Assembly: GCA_964363305.1 (NCBI GenBank)
Contig: CAYIHX010000002.1
Coordinates: 99,565 to 163,564, forward strand
From: CAYIHX01 sp964363305
Lineage (GTDB): Bacteria; Bdellovibrionota; UBA1018
DNA length: 64,000 nt
Direction of reading: 5' to 3'
In this document: positions 43,223 to 51,638 of the stretch, one piece after another
Position numbering within the stretch: position 1 is the first letter of the stretch
Layout of the letters: each line of letters starts with the position of its first letter
The notes under the pieces: model-generated
What the model was told of the DNA's origin: nothing
Databases searched by the model: none
The model's input: the letters and a program-made list of their open reading frames with translations, nothing else
Made by a program: the position numbers and the translations under genes

Positions 43223-44655
43223 AGGTGCTCGAGTTGGAAGCGCGAGCGAGTGCAGTGGCCGATATCTGCGAATTTATATCGAAGATCGAGTCGGGAGATT
43301 GCTCGATCCCAATGACTGATCCGGAGACCTACGGAGCTTTTAGGCCAATTGTTGAGAAGCTCAACGAGCTGGCGCGGAGCCAGGTCGCGTCCCAGGAGCC
43401 ACTCGAGGCCATGCTCAAAACGGTATCAGAAATGACCGCTTTGAATTTTGGTACGCAGCTCGAGCGGAGCCCAGACGTCCGTGTCATCGATGCTTTGGCT
43501 GCGGGCGTGAATATGCTTGCGGAGGAGTTTCAGCATTCGATGGTTTCGAGGGCGGAGTTGGAAAAAACAGAGGGTGAATTCCGTTCGATTTTTGAACAAA
43601 ATGCGGCGGGCATCGTGTTTGTGAGTCCCGAGGGCATCGTGCTCAAATGCAACGAACGTTACGCGAAGTTCTATCAGGCGGCCCCGGGGGCAATGCTGGG
43701 TCTCCGTGTGAGGGATCTGATTGGCTCGGAGGACCGTGGGTTTGCTGAGGCGAGCATGGAGAAAATTCTCTCGGGAGAGTTGAATAGCTTTTCGACGGAA
43801 CGAAGGCTGGTGCAGGCGGATCGGGCGATCATGTGGTGTTTGTTGAATTTTTGCGCCGTGAGGGATGGAAATGGGAAACTCCTCTATTTGGTTTCGATTC
43901 TTCAGGATATTTCGGAGGCGAGACATCTCCAGGCCACGCTCATGACATCCTCTCGATTGACGGCGTTAGGAGAAATGGCCGGAGGGGTGGCCCACGAGAT
44001 CAATAACCCCCTGGGGATTATTCAGGGCAAGTCAACTCAGCTCCTCAGGCGGATTCGGACCGGAAACTTTACCACGCAGGGCGCCCAGGATGAATTGGAG
44101 AAGATTGTCGCGACCTCTGAGAGAATTACGAAGATAGTGAGCGGATTGAGATCATTCTCGCGGAACGGTGAAAGCGATCCCATCGCGTCCGTGACGTTGA
44201 AAGTCGTGGCGGACAACGTACTGAGTCTGTGTTCGGAGCGGTTTAGGGCCCATGATGTAAAGATCGAGCTCGGCGCCGTTCCTGATTTGGTTTTCGATGC
44301 TCGTGCGGTTCAGATTGAGCAGGTGCTTCTCAATTTACTGACTAACGCATTTGACGCGGTGGAGAAATTTGTTGAAAAGTGGGTTCGTATCGAATTTTTG
44401 ATTCTCGATGATCAGCTTCAGATTTCAGTGACCGATAGCGGCCGTGGGATTTCCGCTCTCGTAGCCGAGAGCTTGATGCAGCCTTTTTTTACCACCAAGG
44501 AAGTGGGTAAGGGCACTGGCCTGGGGCTGAGTATTTCCAAAGGAATCGCTGAAGATCACGGAGGCAAACTCTATCTCGACAAGGGTGCGTTAAATACGCG
44601 GTTTGTTCTGGAGTTGCCGATTCGGCACCCATCAAAAATGCGAAAAGTGGCGTAG
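43219..44655 (+). CDS. PAS-domain sensor histidine kinase (soluble)
   Basis: A 478-residue kinase without membrane helices. An N-terminal region of unknown type (1-110) is followed by a PAS domain (about 115-240: FRSIFEQNAAGIVF, LLYLVSILQDISEARH), a dimerisation/phosphorylation domain with His259 in GGVAHEINNPLG, and a HATPase domain (NLLTNAFDAV, TDSGRGIS, FFTTKEVGKGTGLGLSI). The start ATG 43219 overlaps the regulator stop; an ATG 15 nt upstream is less likely. It should phosphorylate the adjacent REC-PilZ protein. The signal is unknown, presumably cytoplasmic. Confidence 0.9.
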   Translation: MKVLELEARASAVADICEFISKIESGDCSIPMTDPETYGAFRPIVEKLNELARSQVASQEPLEAMLKTVSEMTALNFGTQLERSPDVRVIDALAAGVNMLAEEFQHSMVSRAELEKTEGEFRSIFEQNAAGIVFVSPEGIVLKCNERYAKFYQAAPGAMLGLRVRDLIGSEDRGFAEASMEKILSGELNSFSTERRLVQADRAIMWCLLNFCAVRDGNGKLLYLVSILQDISEARHLQATLMTSSRLTALGEMAGGVAHEINNPLGIIQGKSTQLLRRIRTGNFTTQGAQDELEKIVATSERITKIVSGLRSFSRNGESDPIASVTLKVVADNVLSLCSERFRAHDVKIELGAVPDLVFDARAVQIEQVLLNLLTNAFDAVEKFVEKWVRIEFLILDDQLQISVTDSGRGISALVAESLMQPFFTTKEVGKGTGLGLSISKGIAEDHGGKLYLDKGALNTRFVLELPIRHPSKMRKVA

Positions 44656-44736
44656 GTTCGTGATTTTGCGCCTCTAGCTCTGCGCATCATCCCCTTGGGC
44701 GGCAGGTCGAGCCCCCCCCTCGGAAGATTGCTCTAT

Positions 44737-44759
44737 GCCCCGGAGAGGGGCCGTGTTTT
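44737..44759 (+). terminator. Possible terminator between kinase and recQ
   Basis: GCCCC (44737-44741) and GGGGC (44747-44751) form a 5-bp stem with loop GGAGA, followed by CGTGTTTT. It lies in the 117-nt gap before recQ. The stem is short and the T-run is interrupted. Confidence 0.4.
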
Positions 44760-44772
44760 GCTCGGCGCCTAG

Positions 44773-46809
44773 ATGGTCGACCTTCTCCCTATTCTTAAGA
44801 CGCGCTTCGGATTCAATGCCTTCAGGCCGTACCAACAGGAAGTCTGCGAAGAAGTCGCACGTGGAGGCGACGCGCTTCTGGTCATGCCGACCGGGGCCGG
44901 CAAGTCGTTGTGTTATCAGCTTCCCGGTGTTGCACGCACGGGTACGACTTTGGTCATCAGCCCGCTCGTGGCGCTCATGGAGGACCAGGTGCAGAAGCTT
45001 CAGTCCCTGGGCTTTAAAGCGGAACGGATTCACTCGGGGAGGGACCGTTCGACCTCGCGGACGGTGTGCGAGCAGTTCCTTCGCAATGAGCTCGATTTTT
45101 TATTTATTGCTCCAGAGCGTTTAGCGGTGCCGGGCTTTCCTGAGATGCTGGCAAAGCGTCGTCTTGCGCTGATGGCGGTCGATGAAGCGCACTGTATTTC
45201 GCAATGGGGCCATGACTTTCGGCCGGAATACCGCATGCTTGGCGCCCGGCTGCCCCTGCTTCGTGGCGGGCTCGACGGAAACGCGCGAACACCGATCGTC
45301 GCCTTGACGGCCACGGCGACGCCTAGGGTTCAGCGTGACATCCTTTCTCAGCTTGGACTTACGGGTTCGAAGGCGTTCATTCACGGTTTTCGGAGAACGA
45401 ACATCGCGATCGAGGTGACCGAGCTCTCTCAGGGCGATCGTGCGGAAAAGATTCTAGAGGTTCTATCGAACGACGAGCGCCGACCGGCAGTGATCTATGC
45501 GGCGACGCGAAAAAACACGGAGGCGCTGGCTGCGGCGTTGAAAGAGAAGTTTCGGGTGGGAATTTATCATGCGGGCCTCAACAAGGATCTGAGGGATCGA
45601 ACGCAGACGGCGTTTCTTTCCGGTGAGATCGAGGTCATGGTCGCGACCATTGCTTTTGGGATGGGGATCGACAAGGCCAACGTGCGGACTGTGGTGCATG
45701 CGGCTTTACCAGCCACGCTCGAGGGCTATTACCAGGAAATCGGTCGAGCAGGGCGAGATGGCCTCCCCTCGCAGGCAAAGCTTTACTGGTCGTTTGCGGA
45801 TAAGAAAATGCAGGAATTTTTGCATGAGAAGAGCTATCCGCCGCTCGAGCAATTGGGGCGGATTTTTTCGACTGTTCAGGCCATAGCCTCTCCCGAGCCG
45901 AAAGAGTTTGTGAGAGCGCGCACGCACTTGGATTCTGAGGATTTCGACGCGGCCCTCGAGAAGCTCTGGATCCACGGTGGCGTGAAGGTCGACCCAGACG
46001 AGACGATTCATCTCGGCAGCGAAGCCTGGCGCGACATGTATCAACGGCAAAGTGGACATCGACTCGAGCAGCTTAAGAAGATGGATGATTTTGCACAGGG
46101 AACGCGCTGCCGAATGCTGCACCTCGTTCGTCACTTTGGGGACGAGCAAGATTCGGGGAAGCCTTGCGGGCTTTGTGATATCTGCGCCCCCGAGACGGCG
46201 AGCCTCCGTCCTCTTGAGAGCGTCGAGCGCGCAGAGGTTCGAGCGATTCTTGCAATGATTCGTGAGCGAGAAGGTCAGTCCGTGCTTCGGATGCACCGCG
46301 AGGGAGCCCCGAAGGTGGAGCGGAAGAAGTTCGATGTTTACCTGTCGGCTCTCGCGAAATCCGGGCGTGTGTCTGTCGAGGAGCGGACATTCGAGAAAGA
46401 CGGAAAATCGATTTCCTACCGGACCGCTCGCGCTCTCGGCGATGAAGAGGGCGATGAGTCGCTTGAGGGCGTCATGATCCCTTCCTCCGCGCCTTCTGCT
46501 CCGAAGAAGAAGAAAAGCACGAGAGGAGCGCCGAAAGCGGCTGGTCCGGGTGCGGCTCAGCCCATTTCCGTACCGAGCGAGTCCGCCAGGGTTGCCGTGG
46601 TGGCACTCAAGGAGTGGCGTTTGAGCGAGGCCCGTGAACGCAAAGTTCCGGCCTTTACGATTCTCTCTGATCGCGTCCTTCAGACGATTGCGGCGACGCT
46701 TCCTCGTGATTTAGCTGCGCTTGAAGCCGTTCGTGGCATGGGGCCCAAGCTGGTGGCGAAGCATGGAGGCGAGATTCTCAAGGTGCTATCGCCGGTGTGT
46801 GAGCGCTAG
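44773..46809 (+). CDS. recQ: ATP-dependent DNA helicase RecQ
   Basis: RecQ, a 3'-5' SF2 helicase for recombination and fork repair (678 residues). Motifs: MPTGAGKSLCYQ (Walker A), VDEAHCISQWGHDFR, TATATP, and QEIGRAGRDG (motif VI). A zinc-binding region follows with Cys in CRMLHLVRHF and CGLCDIC, then a winged-helix part. A basic linker (KKKKSTRGAPKAAG) precedes a C-terminal HRDC domain (about 600-675). The gene converges on gmhA, the stops sharing CTAG. Ribosome site upstream is weak. Confidence 0.95.
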   Translation: MVDLLPILKTRFGFNAFRPYQQEVCEEVARGGDALLVMPTGAGKSLCYQLPGVARTGTTLVISPLVALMEDQVQKLQSLGFKAERIHSGRDRSTSRTVCEQFLRNELDFLFIAPERLAVPGFPEMLAKRRLALMAVDEAHCISQWGHDFRPEYRMLGARLPLLRGGLDGNARTPIVALTATATPRVQRDILSQLGLTGSKAFIHGFRRTNIAIEVTELSQGDRAEKILEVLSNDERRPAVIYAATRKNTEALAAALKEKFRVGIYHAGLNKDLRDRTQTAFLSGEIEVMVATIAFGMGIDKANVRTVVHAALPATLEGYYQEIGRAGRDGLPSQAKLYWSFADKKMQEFLHEKSYPPLEQLGRIFSTVQAIASPEPKEFVRARTHLDSEDFDAALEKLWIHGGVKVDPDETIHLGSEAWRDMYQRQSGHRLEQLKKMDDFAQGTRCRMLHLVRHFGDEQDSGKPCGLCDICAPETASLRPLESVERAEVRAILAMIREREGQSVLRMHREGAPKVERKKFDVYLSALAKSGRVSVEERTFEKDGKSISYRTARALGDEEGDESLEGVMIPSSAPSAPKKKKSTRGAPKAAGPGAAQPISVPSESARVAVVALKEWRLSEARERKVPAFTILSDRVLQTIAATLPRDLAALEAVRGMGPKLVAKHGGEILKVLSPVCER

Positions 46810-47399
46810 TAGTTCTCCGGGAAGAGCTCTCGCTCTACCGTCTCGATGACGGTGTGGATCAGTTTAATGTGCATCTCCTGGATGCGGTCAGAGGTCTGGG
46901 CCGGGATGACAATGGCGAGATCCGCCAGTGCTTTGAGGGCCCCACCATCGCGCCCGAGCAGGGCGACGGTCCCCATCCCTTTTTTACGAGCCACTTCAAA
47001 CGCTCGGATCACGTTCTTGGAATTTCCGCTGGTCGACAGGCCGACGAGCAGGTCGCCTTTTCTTCCTAGCCCATCGAGTTGACGTGAAAAAACTTCATCG
47101 AACCCATAGTCGTTCGATACGCAGGTGACGTGGCTTGGGTCGCCGAGCGCTAGTGCGCCGAGGGGTCTTCGGTCCTTTCGATAGCGACCCGTGAATTCTT
47201 CGGCAAAATGCATGGCGTCGCAATGTGATCCGCCGTTGCCACAAGTGAAGAGGTTGCCCCCGGTGTGGTAGGTTGCCAGTAAAAGCGACGAGAAGCGTTC
47301 GCAGAGCTGAAGTTGACGTGGGTTACCCATAAACTGACTCAGTGTGTCTCGAGCCTCGGTTAAGGAGTGGTGCCATTGGCTCTGGAGATCGTGTTTCAT
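46806..47399 (-). CDS. gmhA: Phosphoheptose isomerase (SIS domain)
   Basis: GmhA (197 residues) converts sedoheptulose 7-phosphate to heptose 7-phosphate for LPS inner core synthesis. The SIS-domain motifs are GNGGSHCDAMHFAEEFTGR (active-site and substrate contact region), STSGNSKNVI, and VALLGRDGGALK. ATG 47399 with AGGGA upstream gives the usual length (~192-197); an open frame to 47471 adds a non-homologous extension. The stop overlaps recQ by 4 nt. It pairs functionally with lpxC at 50.5 kb in outer-membrane biogenesis. Confidence 0.95.
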   Translation of the reverse strand: MKHDLQSQWHHSLTEARDTLSQFMGNPRQLQLCERFSSLLLATYHTGGNLFTCGNGGSHCDAMHFAEEFTGRYRKDRRPLGALALGDPSHVTCVSNDYGFDEVFSRQLDGLGRKGDLLVGLSTSGNSKNVIRAFEVARKKGMGTVALLGRDGGALKALADLAIVIPAQTSDRIQEMHIKLIHTVIETVERELFPENY

Positions 47400-47469
47400 G
47401 ATTAAATGTCCCTTCGGGTTAGAACATACCGAATTGCGAACGGATGGGAAATCAGCGATTCTAAAAGAC

Positions 47470-48027
47470 ATGGATCACCAAAAAATTTCGTTCTGGGGGA
47501 GCATGATTTTTCTCGGCCTGGCGTCTGCGGTTCACGCTGCGGATGATTCGCGGATTCCGGTTGCGCGTGCTGCAGCGGATGCGGCCGTGAAGAGACTGAA
47601 GGTGACTTTGATGGAGAAGATGGAACATGGCGGGCTCTCCGCGGCGATTCCATTTTGCCACTCTTCAGCTCTCCCGATAACGGTAGCGGAGACCAGTGGG
47701 CAGGTAACGAGCGTGAAGCGGGCGACCTTGAAGCCTCGGAACCCCAAGAACCGCGCTGACGCAACGGAAGAAAAACTTTTGAAGGACTGGCAGGGACTCC
47801 TCGTTCGCAAGCAGGAGCTTCCGAAAGAGTTTGCGCGGGAAGAAAAAGGCAGCCTACACTACTATCGTCCCATTCGCCTGGAAGCGTTGTGCCTTTCTTG
47901 TCACGGGGTAGAGAAGCAGATTTCACCCGAAGCCCTTCAGACGATTCGTCAGCAGTATCCTGCAGATCAGGCGGTGGGTTATTCGGCCGGAGACCTGCGA
48001 GGTCTCATTCACGTTGTTGTGAAGTAA
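47470..48027 (+). CDS. DUF3365-type exported c-haem protein
   Basis: A 185-residue protein with a signal peptide (LGLASAVHAA) and a single haem-binding motif CLSCHG near the C-terminus. The domain (KRLKVTLMEKMEHGG, IPFCHSSAL, LHYYRPIRLEALCLSCHG) matches DUF3365 (Tll0287-like), a periplasmic PAS-like fold carrying one covalently bound haem, linked to redox sensing. I chose ATG 47470 because it gives a signal peptide. Divergent from gmhA (about 70 nt between starts). Partner and signal are unknown. Attached to no kinase here. Confidence 0.82.
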   Translation: MDHQKISFWGSMIFLGLASAVHAADDSRIPVARAAADAAVKRLKVTLMEKMEHGGLSAAIPFCHSSALPITVAETSGQVTSVKRATLKPRNPKNRADATEEKLLKDWQGLLVRKQELPKEFAREEKGSLHYYRPIRLEALCLSCHGVEKQISPEALQTIRQQYPADQAVGYSAGDLRGLIHVVVK

Positions 48028-48089
48028 TATCATTAGGCACAGAGCAGCGGCTCATTCAGAGACGCAGGGTGATCGAGAACTAAGCGGCG

Positions 48090-48470
48090 CTATGACGTGA
48101 TGCCAAGAATTCCAAAAACAGCGTTCATGATGATTTTTCGATCGAATGGCTTTGAGAAAACTTTCTTTGCGCCCTTAGCAAGGCATTCCGCTTCGGTAAC
48201 ATCTGTAAAGCCTGTTATAAAAATGACGTTGGGTATGTTTGGGTTGCTAGCTCGAATATTTTCCAGAAGGCTCATGCCATCGCCACCCGGCATTCGCATG
48301 TCTGAAATTACAAGATTTATTTTGTTAGCTTTCAGCAGCTCAAATGCCTGAACGCCATTTTCGGCAGACAGAACGGTGAATCCCTTCCTTTTGAACTCGA
48401 AGACCAAAGCGTTTCTGAGTGTTTCGTCGTCATCTACGATCAATATTGAGTACTGTTTAAAATCGCTCAC
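48090..48470 (-). CDS. Single-domain response regulator (REC only)
   Basis: A 126-residue REC domain protein: acidic pocket VDDDE, phospho-acceptor Asp in VISDMRM, Thr in FITGFTD and Lys in FSKPF. No output domain, so it acts by protein-protein contact or as phosphate relay. GTG 48470 overlaps the stop of the upstream kinase (GTGA), indicating coupled expression. Resembles the REC part of the regulator at 42425 (SD(M/V)RM, ITGF(T/S)D), suggesting these two pairs share ancestry. Confidence 0.9.
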   Translation of the reverse strand: MSDFKQYSILIVDDDETLRNALVFEFKRKGFTVLSAENGVQAFELLKANKINLVISDMRMPGGDGMSLLENIRASNPNIPNVIFITGFTDVTEAECLAKGAKKVFSKPFDRKIIMNAVFGILGITS

Positions 48471-50056
48471 CCGGGTTCCTTTTGGGTAGCCAGGAGAGCC
48501 TTTTTTTTCGGCAGTCTGATTACAAAGCGCGTATTTGAACACTGGGTGTCCAACTTCAAATCTCCGTGATGTCCACGCATAATGCCGACTGCAATGCTCA
48601 GGCCCATGCCCGTTCCCTTGCCGATTTCCTTAGTAGTAAAGAAAGGCTGAAAAATTTTTTCTCGGACTTCGGTTGGAACTCCGCCACCGCTGTCGGTGAC
48701 TTGAATCTCAATCCAATCATCCGAGTCTTTTACCGCAATTTTTACCCATTTCTCCTTAAGACTTGCTACCGCATCGTTCGCGTTATTTACGAGATTGAGC
48801 AGCACCTGTGAAATTTCTGTGGCGCGACCGTCAAAGAATAGGTCCGGTCTAACATCTTGAATACCGACGTGTGTTCCTTGGTGCTTTAGGCGCTCCTGAC
48901 AAAGACTCAGAGTCTCGTCAATGAGCTGACGAACATTGACTGGATGCAATGGATCTCGACTTCCATCCCTTGAGAATGTTCGTAGTCCCTGGACGATCCT
49001 GGCGATTCGATCAGTAGTTTTTTCCACCTGAGTAGACATGTCTTTGAGGAGTGATTTGTCCAACGGTTCATCATCTATGATTTCTTGCATCTGGCTTGAA
49101 ATCGTTTTTATCGAAGCAAGAGGACTATTGATTTCGTGAGCGATACCCCCTGCCATTTCGCCAAGGGCGGACATCTTGGAGGACGCTTGAAGGATTTTTT
49201 GTTGTTCATGGATGAGCTCCGTTCGTTGCTCAACCTTTTTTTCAAGGTTCAAATTCGCGGTAATGAGTTGGTCATTGAGCTCGTTGATCTCTTTTTCTGC
49301 ATCTCGGAAAGTTTCGTAGAAAAAATGAACCAAGATCGAATAGGCACTGAGTCGCATAACGTGCCAGCACCACCAGCCTGGATCCCAGATTTTTGAAAAT
49401 TCAAACAAGAGGCCAGATGTCCCAAAGAGAAGGCAGTGCGAGGCTAAAAGGGCGTAATTTCTTTCCCTTCGTTTTGCAAATTGAACCATGAAGTGCACAC
49501 TGGCGATCGCAAACAAAGAGCCCCCTGAAACATTCAAAAATTTGGTCAGAGGAGTGAATTCACCTGCTTGGATCATTAAGGGAATAGCGGTTGGAAAAAT
49601 AATAGAAAAAAAGGAAAGTGAAAGCCCGGCAAGCCCAACGAGTTTTGGCGCGCCCCCCATTCGGGAGCTGATTGAGCGTGGCACCCAGACCAGCGCGAAA
49701 AGTAATCCCCCCGAAAAGGTGGCGATCGAATGGAACCAGACAAAGAGATTGCCGGGCTTCATGGCTGCGTGAAATCCATCAAAGAGGGTCATGGCCAGTA
49801 AGGCACAAACGATCCAAACGTTGTAAATTTGGGTGTTTTTCAGGAGTCCTTTACCAGATTGAATGAGAAATAAGATGGTAAAGGCGATAAAAGAACCGAG
49901 GCCTTCCACGAGAGCATGCAGTGGCTCATGAAAGATCTGCCGGTATCCAAAAAAATAGGTGAGCGTCAGATGCCCGAACGCAGGAACGAAACCCCCTAGG
50001 CCAATGATTTTAAATAGGCTCAGGAACAAACTGTTTCTAGGGGTGATGCTTGTCAT
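48467..50056 (-). CDS. Multi-pass membrane sensor histidine kinase
   Basis: A 529-residue kinase. The N-terminal half (about 10-245) has seven to eight predicted membrane helices rich in His and Trp (FDGFHAAMK, FVWFHSIATFSGG), resembling MASE-type sensor regions but not assigned firmly. Then come a coiled coil (about 250-290), the phosphorylation site His307 in GGIAHEINSPLA, and a HATPase domain (NLVNNANDAV, TDSGGGVP, KGTGMGLSIAVG). The gene and its partner are visibly more AT-rich than neighbours. Signal unknown; membrane-embedded ligands or quinone-type sensing are possible but speculative. Confidence 0.9.
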   Translation of the reverse strand: MTSITPRNSLFLSLFKIIGLGGFVPAFGHLTLTYFFGYRQIFHEPLHALVEGLGSFIAFTILFLIQSGKGLLKNTQIYNVWIVCALLAMTLFDGFHAAMKPGNLFVWFHSIATFSGGLLFALVWVPRSISSRMGGAPKLVGLAGLSLSFFSIIFPTAIPLMIQAGEFTPLTKFLNVSGGSLFAIASVHFMVQFAKRRERNYALLASHCLLFGTSGLLFEFSKIWDPGWWCWHVMRLSAYSILVHFFYETFRDAEKEINELNDQLITANLNLEKKVEQRTELIHEQQKILQASSKMSALGEMAGGIAHEINSPLASIKTISSQMQEIIDDEPLDKSLLKDMSTQVEKTTDRIARIVQGLRTFSRDGSRDPLHPVNVRQLIDETLSLCQERLKHQGTHVGIQDVRPDLFFDGRATEISQVLLNLVNNANDAVASLKEKWVKIAVKDSDDWIEIQVTDSGGGVPTEVREKIFQPFFTTKEIGKGTGMGLSIAVGIMRGHHGDLKLDTQCSNTRFVIRLPKKKALLATQKEPG

Positions 50057-50375
50057 TTTGGTCTGATAGGGTGGGCATACCGCTCTCTATCGTCAGGGAA
50101 ACAGCCAGGCTTGAGCTAAAATCAAAATTGTCACTATTTTGGCCTCCGAGTCGGTGGTTTTTCGCTGACGACGATAGACCTATGAATAGACTTGTCAATT
50201 TTGAGCACACACAGGTCCGGATTCGACAAGCTCTCACGAGTTGAGCTAGGGGCTTAATAGAACAAATCGCGGCTCGCGTCGTTGTCGGACGCGATAACAA
50301 GATTGTCCGTCACATCAAATCGGACCCAGCCGCTGGGGTTGAGGTGGAGGAGCAAAATTTACCTTCGGAAGTAAA
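50057..50375. other. Intergenic region between membrane kinase and tRNA-Pro
   Basis: About 320 nt without a supported gene. It should hold the promoter of the kinase on the minus strand and the 3' end of tRNA-Pro transcription. A short open frame on the minus strand here has tRNA-side artefact composition and no ribosome site. Apart from the inverted repeat at 50357-50376 I see nothing else. Confidence 0.6.
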
Positions 50376-50376
50376 T
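50350..50376 (-). terminator. Possible terminator of tRNA-Pro
   Basis: ATTTAC and GTAAAT arms (50357-50362 and 50371-50376) fold around CTTCGGAA, and on the minus strand are followed by a short T-run (TTTTGC). The stem is AT-rich, so it is weak. Confidence 0.4.
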
Positions 50377-50453
50377 GGTCGGGACGACTGGATTCGAACC
50401 AGCGACCCCTTCCACCCCAAGGAAGTGCGCTAGCCAGGCTGCGCTACGTCCCG
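50376..50453 (-). tRNA. tRNA-Pro (anticodon GGG)
   Basis: On the minus strand: acceptor CGGGACG/CGTCCCG, D arm with GCCTGGCTAGC, anticodon stem CTTCC/GGAAG with loop TTGGGGT (anticodon GGG, reading CCC/CCU), T arm around GGTTCGAATCC, discriminator A and an encoded CCA (50376-50378). The 5' C of the acceptor stem is typical of tRNA-Pro. Confidence 0.95.
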
Positions 50454-50511
50454 ACCCTACGAGACGTGTAGAGCTTATCGAGTACTGATTCGGCGAGAAA
50501 AATTCAAGCGG

Positions 50512-51447
50512 TTAGTAGCTCGAGGCGAGTCGAGGTGTTCCAAGGGTCGTCACGGTCTGGGTGTAATTTTCCTCGGACTCGTCTTCGGCGAGAATTTCGT
50601 AATTTTCAGGATTTCGAAAAATTTCCTCAAGCAGCTTGGTGTGTAGGTCATGGCCGGCGCGGTGCATTCTGAAATGACCGCAAATCGAAATTCCGGCCAG
50701 TTTGAGGTCGCCCAGGGCATCGAGAACCTTGTGGCGGGCAAATTCATTCGGAAAGCGCAGGCCGTCGGGGTTGAGTACGCTGATGTGGTCGAGAACCACG
50801 GCATTCTCGAGTGAGCCACCGCGGGCAAGACCCACCTTCTGCAGCATTTGCACCTCTTTCAAAAAACCAAAGGTTCGGGCTGGGAGGAGCTGGGTAATGT
50901 CGGTCTTGTCTTCGATGTAATGGTACTCTTGGTAGCCGATGGAGGGGTGATCAAACTCAATCGAGCCATGAACCTCGAGTTGTGACGAAGGCTCGGCTAC
51001 GGCCCATTTCTCATTGATCTTCAGCTCAATGCGTTTTCGAATAGCGAGAACAGCCTTTTTCTTTCGCTGAATTTCGATTCCACTTTTCATGATGGCTTCG
51101 CAAAAAACTCGAGAAGAGCCATCGAGGATGGGGATTTCCGGGCCGTAGACTTCGATCACCGCATTGTCGACACCCAGAACCGCCAAGCCAGCCATGAGGT
51201 GCTCGATCGTCCCGATCGCTACTTGTCCTCTCCCCAGGGTGGTTGCCATCTGTGTTGAGGTGACATTTCGGTAGTGCGCACCAATCTCAGGTTGCCCCGG
51301 GAGGTCGGCACGCCGAAAGACGATCCCGCGATTCTCGCGCGCCGGATAGATCACGGCGCGGGCCGCGCGCCCCGAGTGCAGAGCGATCCCATTGATTTCG
51401 ATCGGCTGTCGAAGAGTCTTTTGATAGTCGTTCTGGATACTTCGCAT
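50512..51447 (-). CDS. lpxC: UDP-3-O-acyl-N-acetylglucosamine deacetylase
   Basis: LpxC, a zinc hydrolase that performs the committed step of lipid A synthesis (311 residues). The zinc ligands are His83 (GTIEHLMAG), and His239 and Asp243 (FARHKVLDALGDL); the general base His266 is in MHRAGHDLH. ATG 51447 has AGGAGCAAGGA immediately upstream. It lies downstream of ruvB with a 190-nt gap containing a hairpin, so it is probably transcribed separately. Confirms an LPS-bearing outer membrane. Confidence 0.97.
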   Translation of the reverse strand: MRSIQNDYQKTLRQPIEINGIALHSGRAARAVIYPARENRGIVFRRADLPGQPEIGAHYRNVTSTQMATTLGRGQVAIGTIEHLMAGLAVLGVDNAVIEVYGPEIPILDGSSRVFCEAIMKSGIEIQRKKKAVLAIRKRIELKINEKWAVAEPSSQLEVHGSIEFDHPSIGYQEYHYIEDKTDITQLLPARTFGFLKEVQMLQKVGLARGGSLENAVVLDHISVLNPDGLRFPNEFARHKVLDALGDLKLAGISICGHFRMHRAGHDLHTKLLEEIFRNPENYEILAEDESEENYTQTVTTLGTPRLASSY

Positions 51448-51519
51448 TCCTTGCTCCTGTGGTGTGCTCAGGCTTTAGTAAGCAAGTCTGATACCAAGAA
51501 GGGCGGGCAAAGCCAGGCC

Positions 51520-51542
51520 AAAAATGACGCGACGCATTTTTT
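51520..51542. terminator. Possible bidirectional terminator after ruvB
   Basis: AAAAATG (51520-51526) and CATTTTT (51535-51541) form a stem with an 8-nt loop and T/A-runs on both sides, in the gap between ruvB (ends 51639) and lpxC (starts 51447). The stem is AT-rich, hence weak. Confidence 0.35.
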
Positions 51543-51638
51543 AATCTATAAAAATCCCTTTTATTTCAGATGGTTATGAATGACCTCGGTCGAGCCTTCC
51601 GAAGGCGGCCAGTGGCGTCTGATCAGGTGTGCACAAAA

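Noticed and set aside
48090..50056. Genomic island or mobile element
   Set aside because: Composition differs, but no integrase, transposase, direct repeats or tRNA-derived attachment copy were seen.
50037..50300. 87-residue minus-strand frame upstream of the membrane kinase
   Set aside because: Overlaps the kinase start in another frame, no ribosome site, composition like common false frames beside tRNA genes.
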